Shown here: positions 19,167-34,100 of the stretch, piece by piece | Numbering within the stretch: the stretch's first letter is position 1 | How the letters are laid out: the number at the start of each line of letters is the position of its first letter | NCBI RefSeq assembly: GCF_030269925.1 | Contig: NC_085117.1 | Location: 3,977,001 to 4,041,000, forward strand | Direction: 5' to 3' | Source of the DNA: Bombyx mori | Lineage: Eukaryota; Arthropoda; Insecta; Lepidoptera; Bombycidae | DNA length: 64,000 nucleotides | Made by a program: the position numbers and the translations under genes | The notes under the pieces: generated by a model | What the model was told of the DNA's origin: nothing | Database searches by the model: none | Seen by the model: the letters and a program-made list of their open reading frames with translations, nothing else

Positions 19167-22100
19167 TTACCCTAAATTGTGAACTACCTCCAAGGGTTGC
19201 ACGTGTACCGACTGTACAATGTTCTGCATTAAGTTAATGTTTTGCTGGAAATAGTGATCGCGGTTCGCCAGTTCGATACCCGGATACGGATCCTCCTTCT
19301 TAACTGGTTGAGACCTTGTTTGCTGAAAAAAAAAAGAATTTTATGTTTCAACATAGCAAAGCTTATTTAACACTGATATATATGTTCATCACAATATGAG
19401 CATTCACGTTATAGTGTTCCAGTACCTTGAGACACGATGTCAAAATCTGAAATATATTCTTCTTCCATTCTCCAGTCAAATTAGAGTGCAAGAGTAATTA
19501 GTGGAAAAAATAGTCAAAACGCTGGGATACCAGTGAATATCAATAGCTCCTATACATAAATATGTCAGAGACAATTTCTCAATTTCCCCTATTTATCCAA
19601 ATCGCTCTCATAGAAGGGCATTTCGTATATTCAGCAAATAAACTGGGCATAGAGCATATATTACTTTTTAGGACATGCCAACAATGCTCATGGTCCACAT
19701 GAAAGGAACACTTTTTTCCGACCTATTCTAGTAGCCTCTAGGGATTCTACTAGATTCACAGAACTATGAGGAGCACAGTTTAAATTTTTGGGCATGACGT
19801 TAAGACTGATGTAAATGGAAGGGTTTGAATCGAGCTCTCCACCCCAGCAGAGCAATTCCACCCTCCCTCCAAGCTCTGCGCGTGTTCCAGCAATTAGCGT
19901 ATTATTATCATGATTAACCCTAACCAGTTTATATCCTCAAACCGCTGACTAGACCCTTTGAGGATGAATAGGTATAGTTAGAATGCACAGATAAGGGTGG
20001 ATGATGTGAATTCGAACTACAGTCCAGACACGGATCCTTGACATTTGTATAATCCAATTTTAGCTGACTTTAAAAAAAAAGTCAAAGTATTGAACTGTAT
20101 TTCTTTACTATGCGATTTTAATTATTTTTTTTAAATTGGCAGCCGGTGATTACTTAAGTGTGGTCCCATTAAAATCTTATCAACATCTGATGGGTACGTT
20201 TTGAGTCATTTTTTATGATGCATATTCATAGTCTCTGACTACATTTTTTTTATAAAAATTTCCAGTGATTTTCCATCGTTAGAGCCTACTATTGAATTTA
20301 CTGAGTGTTTACATTAGTTCATATGTAACTTTATTTTTTATTGCCCTTGTAGGCAGACGAGCATACGGCCCACCTGTTGGTGAGTGGTTACCGTCGCCCA
20401 TGGACTACAGCAATGCCAGGGGGCAGAGCCAAGCCGCTGCCTACCCCTAACTCTTGCTGCATTATGACCTCACCTTGTTCCTCTTGCTGTCGTGCATCAT
20501 CTTCATGTGCTTGTATATTGAGGTCTGCCATGTGAATGTGGCCGGGCAGAGTTTGCATTTGAAGCTCTTGGCCGTAGACCTCTTCGTGTGCATCGCCCAA
20601 ACGTGGCCTTTGAGTCGTTTCTCTGTCTTAAAACAAAAAAATAAAAAAAATCTATATATTAATACGTGAAGCAAAAACTTTGTACCCCTTTTTACGAAAA
20701 TTGTGCGGACGGAGGAGTATGAAATTTCTTATACTTATAGAGAATATAGAGAAGAAGTGCAGAATGATAATATTTTTTGTAAATTATGCATAAAAAAACA
20801 CATTAAATCAATAAAAAAAGCATTACACACACTACCATGTATTTGACACAACACATACACTCTTTGTTTACTGTCAATTGTGAAACTTTTGTTATTGTTT
20901 AAAGTATGTGGTCGAATTGAGAATAGATTTTTTTTTTTTTTTTTTTTTTAGATTTTATTTATTTTTTTATTTTTTATTAACAAAAAGTCAAATCAAAATA
21001 ATTTAACATAACTCAACCCACACAGTAGAACAGATCTTCCAACGCGCTTGAAGGAGGCACAGTCCCCAAGATACTGGCTACGTTGCCTCGTTGGACAGCC
21101 AGACTCACTCTCTGTGCAAAGTACCAGCCAGCCTTAGCATCATGTGTAACCTCCTTCAAGCGTTTGGAGATTTCTGTAAAAAATTTCTTTGCTTCAGGGC
21201 CCCAAGGGCCCATCGTCTCAACCGCGAAAGGCAAAAAAGAATAAGAAGACCCCAAACCCGAATACTTCCGCTTTTTTGTAATTTCTGCTGAAGCTGCAGC
21301 TGAACCGGGGCGGGACGAAGTACCATCTAAATGACAGGGAGCCACAGTATCCACACAAGTAGCATCCCATACCAGGCACCTACCAACTGACCATGGAATC
21401 AGCGTGACTCCATCGGGCCTTTATTCGGGCCTTTATCGGGCCTTTATCGGGCCTTAGAATAGATTAATATTGTTTGTCTTTAATATTATTGTCAGTGTAT
21501 AATAATATATTATTTATTAATATTTATCTATAGTGCAGTTTTGGCGAACACTGTGATTATATTATCGAATTATAATAGTGTTTGACAATAGAACCATAAT
21601 AATGTTTAAACTTATAATTTCAATTAATTATAGACGAATTTCGACTACTGCGGAACCACTAGTTAAAATTAATTCGCTTTGTTTGAAAAAAAAAGCACAC
21701 ATTACAGTGTACAGTTGTAATGTAAAAACTGAGACGATAGAACTCATATCTCAAGGTAGATGGCGGCATTTACGTTGTAGATGACTATGGGCTCTGTTTA
21801 TGACATTGAGGTCGTTAAGAGAGTTTTAACTACGAATGTGGAGGGCTTTAGAGGAAGAGGTAGCCCTAAGAAAAAAATTGTATGGATTCCGTGAAAGACG
21901 ATATGTGTAAGAAGGGAGTTGGCGGAGGGACGGTGTGTGATAGAGGAGTATGGAAAGAGAAAACATGTTGTGCCGACCCCGGGTGACTGGGTGATGGGAA
22001 GGAGAATGATGATGATGTATAAGCCCATGCCCCGGAGACCACTTAACATCAGGGGGGCCGTGAGCTCGTTCATCAACCTGAACAACAAAAAAAACACGAA

Positions 22101-25100
22101 TTTATATTGGATAGAGGAATTAAGTTTCGATTAACACTTTATAAGCTTAGGGCCCTGGTGCGAAAGGTGTTCAGTTTTGAGGTTCCTCACTTTGAACTCT
22201 TAACCACCTACAATTTGGGTTGTAGACACTGCCACCAGCAATCTATTGTTTACAGCACAATCTATTATTTATATTTTTTTATATATATCCCTATAATAAA
22301 AAAATCTTTAAAATCAGATTTTAATTTAATATATTAGAATAGTAATAAATAATCTTAGATGAAACGCTACGTATTCATGTACTATATACAAAGTACGCAA
22401 TGCAACGCAAATATTGGCGCAAAGGGTCAACGCCCTCGAAGTGTCAAACACTGGCAACATACCCGCGTTAAATGTGCAGACCTACCTTATAAGACTTCCC
22501 GCAGATATCACAGAGACGTTCGCTTTCCTCCTCCTTCTTTTTGCCGCCGTGAATATTATTGACGTGGGCCACTAATATTTTGGAAGTTTTGAAAGCCTGC
22601 AAATAAAACACACAATGTAGACTGAGATACGTGTAACAATGAGAAACGACATTAAAACACTGATATATTTTTGCAGTGTTTTTTGAGGCACTCCCCGATC
22701 CTGAGGGAGGAAACTTAAACTTTTCTTCTATTGATTCAACTTACCCTCAGTTTTGGGAATATGCAATTTATCACTACATGGTATAAAACAAAGTCGCTTT
22801 CTCTGTCCCTATATCTGTCCCTATGTATGCTTAAATCTTTAAAACTACGCAACGGATTTTGATTCGATTTTTTTTAATAGATAAAGTAATTGAAGAGGCA
22901 GGTTTCTATGTATAATAACATCCATTAAATAGTGGGGAAATCAATAATAAATTACAGTTTCCGAAGCGAAGCGAGGGCGGGTCGCTAGTAATTTATAATC
23001 TATGTTAGTAGTATCTTAAAACCTAACACATTACTATCTGACTATTTATTGCAATTTTTTTTGAGTCTTTCCCAAGTGCCTGCTGCAAAGGCTATTCATT
23101 ATTATTAATTAGTTATCTTGCTCGATATGATTAAATAATTAAATCGTCTTTTTTTTTCTTACCTAAGCTGTGTGCTTAGTGCGAGTTTTGTAACGCTCTC
23201 GATAGCGAGCCAGTTTGCTCAAATTTGTATGCAATTGGAACAGCGCCCCTAGCGGCAAACGTACCCGGTGTTATTTTGTGAGTGCGAGTTCATATTAACG
23301 TTGTGATCTCGTAACCGAGTAATTTTACCGAAATGAGTACCACGAATGACATTTGTGCGAGTGCGTGTTACAAATTAGTGGGTTTTAACGTTTCGATCGA
23401 GTATTTCTTTAGTAGTTCTATTTTTCCAACTAGAGAGGCAAAAGTATCATGCCATAAAGCCTAATCTTTTTTTATGAAAAGTGATAATATGGAGTGAAAT
23501 GGATTTGATTAATTTGAAGCATTAATCAATTGGCATGGAATGAAATGAAATGAGATCAGATAATATGGGATAAAATATAATCTCTGCAAAATGCTGATTA
23601 TATACTGAGATTTTTTTCAGTGGACCTTTTCGAAGACTTCGAGAAGCTACGTCCAGCGATTTGTTTAATTTTTTTAAATTTTCGCACTTTCACAGATACT
23701 AAACAGTTAATAAACCCACGTTACTTTGTTATTGCATAGATGGGTGGACGAGCTCCCGGCCCACCTAATCTTAAGTGGTTACCGGAGCCCATAGACATCT
23801 ACAACGCAAATGCCGCCTCCCACCTTGAGATATTAGTTCTAAGGTCTCAGTATAGTTACAACAGTTGTCCCACCCTTCAAACCGAAACGCATTACTGCTT
23901 CACGGCAAAAATAGGCAGGGTGGTGATACCTACCCGTGCGGACTCACAAGACGTCCTACCACCAGTAATTACAAAAATTAATTTTGCGGGTTTGATTTTT
24001 ATTACATGATGCTATTCCTTTACAGTGAAAGTCAATCGTAAACATTTGATAAGTACGTATTTCATTAGAAAAATTGATACCCGCCGGCGGGATTAGAACA
24101 CCGGTGCATTGCAAGATACGAATACACCGGACGCCTTAACCTTTAGGCCAGGACGGTCTCAAAATTACACTTATACACGAAGAAATATTAAATACGCATT
24201 AACTAAGAAACATTAAATAGACAAAATAAAACAATTCACACAATTTAGCTCCTCGCGGTCCCTCCAAAATGTCTTTTCATCTTTTTTCCTAGTTGTTCAA
24301 TTGTAAATGAATAAATCAAAATCAAATCGAGTTTACGTTCTATACGGTGAAAAATGAAGAATTGTGAGTGTGAGTTGAGATATGCTACTCGCTTCGCAGG
24401 GCGTTTATTCACCGAGAGCAGCAATATTATTATTTCTCGTATATTGGTAGCACGTGATGTTTTGGCATTAGACCGTCTAAATGAAATACAACGAATTTTA
24501 ACAGCATTTTAATGGGAACCTACTACTTTCAAAATTATTCGGGTAATGTCACGTGTTCAATACTATTTTGTACCTTTAGAATTAAAGTGGCTCAACCCAA
24601 AATTCTTAGTTTCTGGTAAACTTCAATATTGTAATAGAATAATTGTATTTTTTTAGTTTTTCGGTTTAAACACTTTAAGGCATGCCATTTTATTTGAAAA
24701 AGACAGAAAGAGTACTTTGTCCTTTTCTAGACTAAAAGAGACTGTTTAATTTTATAAGCTGATATGAATAATATAGAAAAGAATAATAGGATAACCTCTA
24801 ATCGTCACATTGGAAAAAGGTATGGCTTTATCATTTTATCATTATTTTTTTTTTTATTGCACTTATAAAACTAATTTAATTTACAATATGTAAATACATA
24901 TATCTATAACTAATCCGTACTTGTCAAATTCCTCATAAATTGTCAATATTCTTAATAAAATTCCTATTAATAATATACAAGTGCAAATGTTGAGCTGCTT
25001 GCCAGAAATGATATATGTAATAGTGTTTTGTTTTTTTGTTGTTTCCTTGTAGGCTGCCTGTAATAATCTAAATCTGTGTGAAAGGCAATAAATGATTTTA

Positions 25101-28100
25101 TTATCTACTAATGGTAGTCCAGTGGTCGAAATTTGACCATAATTTATTTAAATTTTAAGTTTGAACATTATTATAGTTCTATTGTCACCTTTCTATTATC
25201 ATCATTTCTATAATAATCATTGCTCTATGTCGCCAAGGCTACATTATAGAAAAATAATATTAAAGACAAAAAATATTAATCTATTCTCAATTTGACCACA
25301 GATTGATAAATCAATAAACAAAAAAAGTATAAATGTATGTGTGTGTGTGTGTGTCAAATACATGGTAATGTGTGTAAGGTTTTTTTATTCATTTAGTTTA
25401 TTTTTTTATTGTTTATGCACAATTAAAAAAAAAATAGCAATCTGCACTACTTCTCTATATTCTCTATAAGTGTGGAAAATTTCATACTTCTCCGTCCGCG
25501 CAATTTTCGTAAAAAGGAGTACAACATTTTTGCTTCACGTATTACCTACTTAAAATGTAGGTTCTTAATAATAATACATAAGTGTTTTGAAATATAAAAC
25601 TAATCTTAAATTTTTTAGTTATACCACTTCCATTCTAAGGGTGCAATTTCGTAAACAAACTTTGCCGTAATGGCGTAACCTTTAAAATACACGAAAACTG
25701 CCCAGCAAAACATATTTTTTTAGTAACTTTAATAGAAGTATTAGAATTAGAAGTTTATTATAGAATTTATTTAATTGTAATTACCTACATATTTAGACAT
25801 ACTTAACATAATTAATCTTGGAATAGGTAATTATTTCAGCTTTTTTTAATTAAAGAAATTATGTTTTACATAGGTTTAATTACCCGTTGAACGTTTATAA
25901 AATGATTGTATTTACGGTAATAGTGTTGATGATCTTCATTATGTGGCCCAAATATACTAAAATTATTACGAGCATCCATCCTTATTTATAAATGTGTAAA
26001 GAAGCAAAATTATTATTACATTGTTAAAATTTCTATATAATTTATAAATATAAATCTGTACGTATATACCTGTAAATATGTATATTGCGCGCGCGTGTGT
26101 ATGTGTGTGTGTGCGCGTGTGTATGGGTGTGTGTGTATATATTTCTATAATAGATAGGTACACAGTGTGCAATTTATTTCGAAATTATTCTTGCCCATCT
26201 AATGGTTGTCTGGAAGAGATCACTCTTAGCGATAAGACCAAGAAAGAATGTTTCACAATATTTATTCATTTTGTGTACAATAAAGAATACTCTTTCACTG
26301 GTAGTAGGACCTCTTGGGAGTCCACACGGGTAGGTACCACCACCCCGCCTATTTCCGCCGTGAAGCAGTAATGCGTTTCGGTTCGAAGGGTAGGGTAGCC
26401 GTTGTAACTATACTGAGACCTTAGAACTTATATCTCGAGGCGCATTTACGTTGTAGATGTCTATGGGCTCCAGTAACCACTTAACATCAGGTGGGCTGTG
26501 AGCTCGTCCATCCATCTAAGCAAAAAAAAAAAAAAAAACTATCTCACTCTCTCTCTCTCATCAAACAACTCTTTAAAAAAAAGCAATGATTTAATAAGAA
26601 TTAAATGAAAAAGCAAAGAATTAATATGTATTTACAACTAGCTAGACGTCTATAAAATTTTCTAACCGAAAAAATATATGTGTATAAACCATTAGAATAG
26701 ATAAAATCTTAAAAAACAACATTATTATTAAAAACGAAAGAAAAAATCTTGATATTGTATTGGTTTCACGGCAAAATTTTTAGTGACTACTTAACTTGCT
26801 TGAAAGTGAAGAAATACTCTCAAAATCCATTAATTTGCAACTCGCACTCGCACATACAATAATCGAGACCCTCACTTCGGTAAAGCTATTCGATACATGA
26901 GACAGCAACATAAACAAACCTTCTCTCTCCCACAAAATGAGATTCATAAGCTTACCACTAGGTGGCACTGATACAACCTCACACAAATTAAACATAACAT
27001 TAACATCGACTGAGTAATTAAAAAAAGTCGCACTAAGCACAGGTACATTACCCATTACCCGACTAATTATAAATATCGTTAGAAAGCTTGGCATTTCAAT
27101 TAAACGCCTTAAAAAAAACCTTGCGTGCTACCAATATAAAAGAAAAAAATATCGCTTCTCAAGATGAATAAACGTCCTGCAAATCGAGTAACTCGCACTC
27201 AGAGCTCCGCACGTTTCACCGTGAAGAGCGTACACTCGATGCGAGTCATTCGATTCGATTTTTGAAACTCGCACTAAGCCTACTGATAGCCTTGAGAGGC
27301 TATATCAGCGTCGGCTTAACTAGTAGGTGAGCTCACGGGACTCAAACCTGACGACGTTGCTAACACCAGGCCTGCCAAGAGCAGTGTTTCGCAGAATCTA
27401 CCACCGGATCGGAAACGCGACCCACTGAGAAGATCCGGCGAAACTCAGTGGGCTGTGTCTATGGGTCAATTTACTCGCGGGTTCGTGACCGGTGCTTGAG
27501 GTACCTAAAAGCACCGTTAGTGGATCGGGAGGATCCAAAATGACGTGTATTAAATAGTGATAATTATTCTTTTGTAACTAATATTCCAGAAATTCATCTG
27601 CAACACCTGTTTTAATTCTCATTTAATGAATCGTTTCATTATTTCATACAGACTTTTTATTGTTTATTTAATTGTTACTGAACCCTGCTATGTAAGTTTC
27701 ATATCACAACGGTCTTTCTCTGTGACATCCAACCAGCCTTCCAACATCCACCGACGATTCAAAATGCATAAATACGACCAAAGTCTTTTAACTGGTGGTA
27801 GGACCTCTTGTGAGTCCGCACGGGTAGGTACCATCACCCTGCCTAATTCTGCCGTGAAGCAGTAATGCGTTTCGGTTTGAAGGGTGGGGCAGCCGTTGTA
27901 ACTATACTGAGACCTTAGAACTTATATCTCAAGGTGGGTGGCGCATTTACGTTGTAGATGTCTATGGGCTCCAGTAACCACTTAACACCAGGTGGGCTGT
28001 GAGCTCGTCCATCACCTAAGCAATAAAAAAAAGTCATCAACCCCGTCACATACATACACATATAGTATTACATATAGTATAATATGTTTGTTGTTTACCT

Positions 28101-31100
28101 TAAAACAAACGCTGCACTGATATTTTATGATCTTCAAATGTTCCCAGTCCACGTGGTCGACCATACACCATTTAGTTGCAAACTTCTTACCACAGAAACT
28201 GCATTCGTGACTGAAAACAGAAAAGTGGTTTTTTTTCCTACCTAAGCTGATAAGCCTTGAGAGGTTATTTATTTATTTATTTATGTACACACAAAAAAAG
28301 AAAACATAGTACAGAGTAATAGGAAAATTATGTACAAAGGCACTGCTTATTTCTTTAAGAAATCTCTTCCAGCAGACCTGCGAGAGGATTATGAGAATAA
28401 TAATTAAAAGTGATGAGTGTGTGTAGAACAGCTAAAATAACAAATACAACATGAGAATTATAGTACTAGTTACTACTAGTTAAAGTTACGCTATATCAGT
28501 GTAACCTTAACTAGCAGGTGTGCTCACGGGGCTCAAACCTGACGACGTTGCTAACACGAACCCTAGCAAGAGTCGTGCTTCGCAGAATCTACCACCGGAT
28601 CGGAAACGCGACCCACTGAGAAGATGCGGCGAGAAACTCAGCGGGCTGTGTCTATGGGTTAATTTACTCGTCGAGCCCTTCGTCGCAAGCGGCGGGTTCG
28701 ATGAGAACGATGACCGGAAAAAGTGGATAAATTTAATTACGAAGACATCCGCTGGACCTCTGGTATTTTTTTTCTACCTATTCTGGTAACCTCGAGGGTG
28801 TAATCTAGATTCACCGAGCTAGTAGGTGAGCTCACGAGGCTCAAACCGGGGGTGTTGCTAACACTGGCCCTAAGTCCAGCCATTGCTTGGTCTCTCTCTC
28901 ACTTGACTAATATCATATCGAGGGGCTATTTGGTTTAAGTGACATTTTTACAAGTTTACAGGAGAATCATTTAAAGTTTAAAATTTAGAAAAAAAAAAAA
29001 AAAAAAAACTTCAGCTATTTGAGTAAACATACTTGAAGTTCAATTAAAAACATCCGAGTTGCTAGTACCAAATAAAACGCACCTTTAATTGCAAAGATAA
29101 ATGTCGCGTATTAAGCAACAATTTCGCTTACACGCCTCGATATGCTAACTGTTTTAAGTGATTTTATTCAACGATCCGGGCTGTATGGGCTACGTTCCCT
29201 TTGCCCGCCAAACCGGGCTGTATGGGCTACGTTCCCTTTGCCTGCCAAACCGGGCTGTATGGGCCACGTTCCCTTTGCATGCCAAACTGGTACAAACGCA
29301 AAAAAAAAACCTTACACGTAGGAATCTGGCGGGGCGTGCTTCTTGCTCAGCCTAAGATGGTTGGCGTAGCAGTCGCGGCTGGCGAAGGTCTTGTTGCACT
29401 CCCGGCACTCGTACACGGCGCCCGTGTCCTTCTCGCGGTGGTTCCTCGTGTGGCGGGCCAGGTTCCGCTTCCACTGGAACAGCTTCCCGCATATCGGGCA
29501 CGGATACGTCATCCCCGAATGCACCACCCTGGAATATCGCGTGCGCGGGGTAAGAGGAATTCATTAACGCTTCGACTGTCGTGTAGGTCACCGGTGCCCC
29601 ACGCGCAATCCTGCTATTTATTTAACCAAGATTAGGCAGAGTTATTGTTGTTGTGAGTTGTTTCTTCAATATCAAGACTGTTGGTTAATGGGTTTTTTTT
29701 TTCATTTTTTATTTATTTATTGCTTAGATGGGTGGACGAGCTCACAGCCCACCTGGTGTTAAGTGGTTACTGGAGCTCATAGACATTTACAACGTAAGTG
29801 TGCCACCCATCTTGAAATATAAGTTCTAAGGCCTCAGTATAGTTACAACGGCTGCCCCACCCTTCAAACCGAAACGCATTACTGTTTCACGGCAGCAATA
29901 TGCAGGGTGGTGGTACATACCTGTGCGGACTTACAAGAGGTCCTACTACCATTAACTATACATAAATGCTTGGATATGGTAGGTACCCACGCATGAGCCC
30001 TGTAGCTTTTCTTCGAGTGGAACACCTTGCTGCATCCTTTGCACGGTATATACAGTTTCTCCTTCGGCTTCTCCTCTTTATTTTGAGGCACTACTCTGAA
30101 ACAATTTATTGAATAATTAACTATTTTAAACGTAAAACAAAATATACATTGTGTGAACAAATCTAGGCGATGTTGCTTTGCCCGCATCGACTAACTGGCC
30201 GGTGCAGTGGTACCGCTGCTAGGGTCGTGGGTTCGCTTCCCACATCGGGAAACATTCGTACAATGTGCAGGTTTGTTTGCTCAAAGTAGCAAAATTATCA
30301 TTATTTTGTCCATATTTTTAAACGAGTATTTATAAATATATTATTAATATTTTTTTTTGCCTAAGCTGATGGTCTTGAGAGACCATTTCAGCGTCGCCTT
30401 AACTAGTAGGTGAGCTCACGGGGCTCAAACCTGACGACGTTGCTAACACGAACCCTAGCAAGAGCAGTGCTTCGCAAAATCTACCACCGGATCGGAAACG
30501 CGATCCACTGAGAAGATCCGGCGAAAAACTCAGTGGGCTGTGTCGGTGGGTTAATTTACTCGTCGAGCCCTTCATCGCGACGGGTTCGCGAGAACGGTGA
30601 CCGGATTTTCAACCGATAACTACACTGACACTTCGCCTTGAACAAGGGAGTGAAGCCGCGGGCAAGAGCTAGTTCCACAATATAAATAATAATATAATAC
30701 ATAGTGTTAAGAGTTCTATCTCAAGTCTGGCGGTGGCAACATTCATATGTAAGGTTTGTTGTAAAATAATTAATTTATCATTTTAAAGTTAAGGCAATTT
30801 TCGGATTGCCAAATGGCAACACTGTTGGTGGGAGCAATGGCAGTAATGGCGACGTGACATAATAAAAAAGGCGGTAGTCTGAAAAAACGGGAGAAAATGC
30901 AGTGTATTCTGTAGTGAGCAGATATCTAAAGATTGTACAAGTGGAATTACAAATAAAGCAATGCATAATTAAGTGAACTATCACGACAATCTGTGTATTT
31001 ATAGGGACCACAAATGTCCCCATAGCAACTAACAATTATATGTATGTGTTAGCGGTAATTATATTGCAATGATGCTACGTCAGTCTCGGGATTGTCGGGC

Positions 31101-34100
31101 TGTCGATAGCACGTTAGGTTAGGTAATCCCAATATACGTTAGTCACTTAATTGAACACGTGTCTTATTAATCCTTACCCGATATAGAGACTCAACACATA
31201 CATTTCCTGGCTTTGGAAGCTAAGTCTACACATGTAGATATGTGTAGACTTAGCTTAGGGTTATGGTGACCGTGTGAACACCGTCTATGCTAATATTTGC
31301 ACTCAAAAAGTATACTCACCTTAAATGATATTTTAATGTCATCTTACTGGCGAAGACTTTACCGCAGCAGTCGCACTGTGGCTTCTCCTGATGCCAAGCC
31401 GCTTTGTGGTAATTCAATTTCGATTTTGTCCTAAACAGAAATAAGTATATTAACTGGACTTCTACTGAACTAGGATTCTGTGTTCTTCGAAAGCGACTTC
31501 ATCGAGTGTTACATAGTTAGGAGCCAACTAAGCGCAAGTAATAATAGTTAACCTTATTTGATATCAGGAGTAATACTATAAGTATCGATGTTTGAAAATC
31601 ATCAATGTTTTTTACTGGTGGTAGGACGTCTTGTCCGCGCGGGTAGGAACCACCGCTCTGCCTATTTCTGCCGTGAAGCAGTAATGTGTTTCGGTTCGAA
31701 TCGTGGGGCAGCCGTTGTAACTATACTTGTAGGTTGCGCATTTACCTTGTAGATGTCTATGGGCTCCAGTAACCATTTAACACCAGGTTGGCTGTGAGTT
31801 CGTCCACAAATATAAGCAATGAAAAAAAAAAATTTATAAAGAAATATGTAAATCAATTAAAAAAATAACTAATTTCTCACCCGAATTCGCTGCCACAAAT
31901 CGAACAGACGTATTCTTCCTTCATACCCTCGTTGTGGGTATAAAGATGCTTCGACATAATCTTCTTGACGGTTGTTTTGTAGGCGCACTTAACACACATA
32001 TACGCGATCTGGTGCAAGGACCTGTGCAGCAGTAAATTGTCTTTCGTGAGCAGATAAACGTTGCACACGTCGCACTTGTGGCTGCCGGCGCCCTTCTGAA
32101 AATAACGAGCCGTTACTGGACGTTGCTTTCAATAGTTTCATAGCAGAAATAGGCAGGACGGTGGTACATCACCATCATCAAGCCATGTCAAGTGGAGACC
32201 GTACAGGGATGCAGCATAATGTTACGCCGGTATGAGTAACGCCATCTATCGCCGAATAGTCGAACGAATATCGAAGGATCCAGAATGCTCAAGAATTACA
32301 ACGCCATCTATTGACAGATAGCGGAAACTACGACTAGAGATGTGTAGAATATTCTCGATGATTTTAGGGATGTCGTATCGACTATAAAAGCGTTGTAGGG
32401 ATGGCACGCAGTCAGTCAGTAATCGGAACTACTCGAAGCGCAACAGCGAACGGATCACCTGAAGCGAAGCGGAACAAGCGAATTGAGAGTTTTAAAGTGT
32501 TCGTGAAGTGTTTAAGTGTTCTAAATGTTGAATACAGTTTTAAGTTGTACTTTGGTGGAACATTTTTATTTATTCCGGACCACTGCGCGTAACAATAATG
32601 AGAGTACATGTTGTGCCGACCATGTCAAATACCCATGAATCTGTGGGATAAGGGCAAGATGCGGGAGGATTTGTTCCATTGTAGCTTACGGCCCACCTGG
32701 TGTTAAGTGGTTACCAGAGCCCATAGACATCTACAACGTAAATAACGCCACCCACCTTGAGATTTGAGATCTTAGGTCTCAGTATAGTTAGAACGGCTGC
32801 CCCACCCTTCAAATAGAAACGCATTACTGCTTCACGGCAGAAATAACAGGGCGGTGGTACCTATTCGTGTGGACTCACAAGAGGTCCTACCACCAGTAAT
32901 TACGCAAATTTCAATTTTGCGGGTTTCATTTTTATTACACGATGTTATTCCTTCACCGTAGAAGTCAATCGTGAACATTTATTAAGTACGTATTTCATTA
33001 GAAAAATTGGTACCCGCCTGCGGGATTCGAACACCGTTGCATCGCTACATACGAATGCACCGGACGTCTTATGTTAGAGGCCACGAAGATAATGGTAGCT
33101 GACCCCTGTGACCTCATTATATAGGACTAGTGTTAGCAATTCTCTTAGGTTGAACCCGTGAACTCACCTGATCATCACAATAAATAGCTCCTTAGGCTAC
33201 CAGAGAATTAAAAAATAATGACATTCAAAGATTCCCTTACATAGATAAATACTGGCATTATCGCACTGTTTAAAATGACTCAACTGAAAGTTTTAGCCTT
33301 TATGCTTATATACACTCACAGGTCTGTGCTTTCCTTCCATATGATCACACATGAGCCTCGCCGTGTTGAAGCCGATTAGACAGTCAGAGCACTTATACTT
33401 CAACGATTGAAAGTATTCGTTCTCGACATCATTTTTTCTCACTACCCACATTTCGCTTTCTTGCATGTGACACAGTTCAACTTGGTTCACGGGTAGATTC
33501 TTCAATTTGCGGGATATTTTTTCTTTTTTCTCAGGCTGAAATCATAAGAGAAATCTTTGAATGCAGATCTAGATGGATTCTAAGCTGCACACTGATTTGT
33601 AGACTAACAATGAATGTTTCACAGGACTACATATCGATAATGTTAAAAATTTAACAATTTGTCTAAGTAAATTTCAATAATATTCTCTACCTGTCTCACA
33701 CTATCAAACAATCATGATCATCACAGCCCACTGAGTTTCTCGCCGGATCTTCTCAGTGGGTCGCGTATCCGATCCGGTGGTAGACTCTGCGAAGCACTGC
33801 TCTTGCTAGGGCCAGTGTTAGCAACACTCCCAGTTTGAGCCCCGTGAGCTTACTTAGCCTCACCTCAATTTCACTAGCTCGGTGAATCCATCATCAGCCC
33901 ACAATATCATCATTGCAACTACATACATTTTATGATAAAACTCACTTTTGCCATTTTTCTATTCTTCTTTCTCTTTTTCTTTTCCTGCTTTTCCTTCTCC
34001 TCTTTTAACAACAAAAGATTGACGTCTTCCTCGGACGAGACTCCAGCGTCTTGAGATTGAAAATCATCTGCATAATCTTCCTCTTGATCTTTTTCCAGTT

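Noticed and set aside
29201..29635. 144-codon plus-strand frame
   Set aside because: Antisense shadow of zinc-finger exon 9 plus the 37-bp tandem repeat.
30183..30260. tRNA gene
   Set aside because: A and B boxes are present but the cloverleaf cannot be closed and related copies occur at 9895 and 60950; it is a SINE head.
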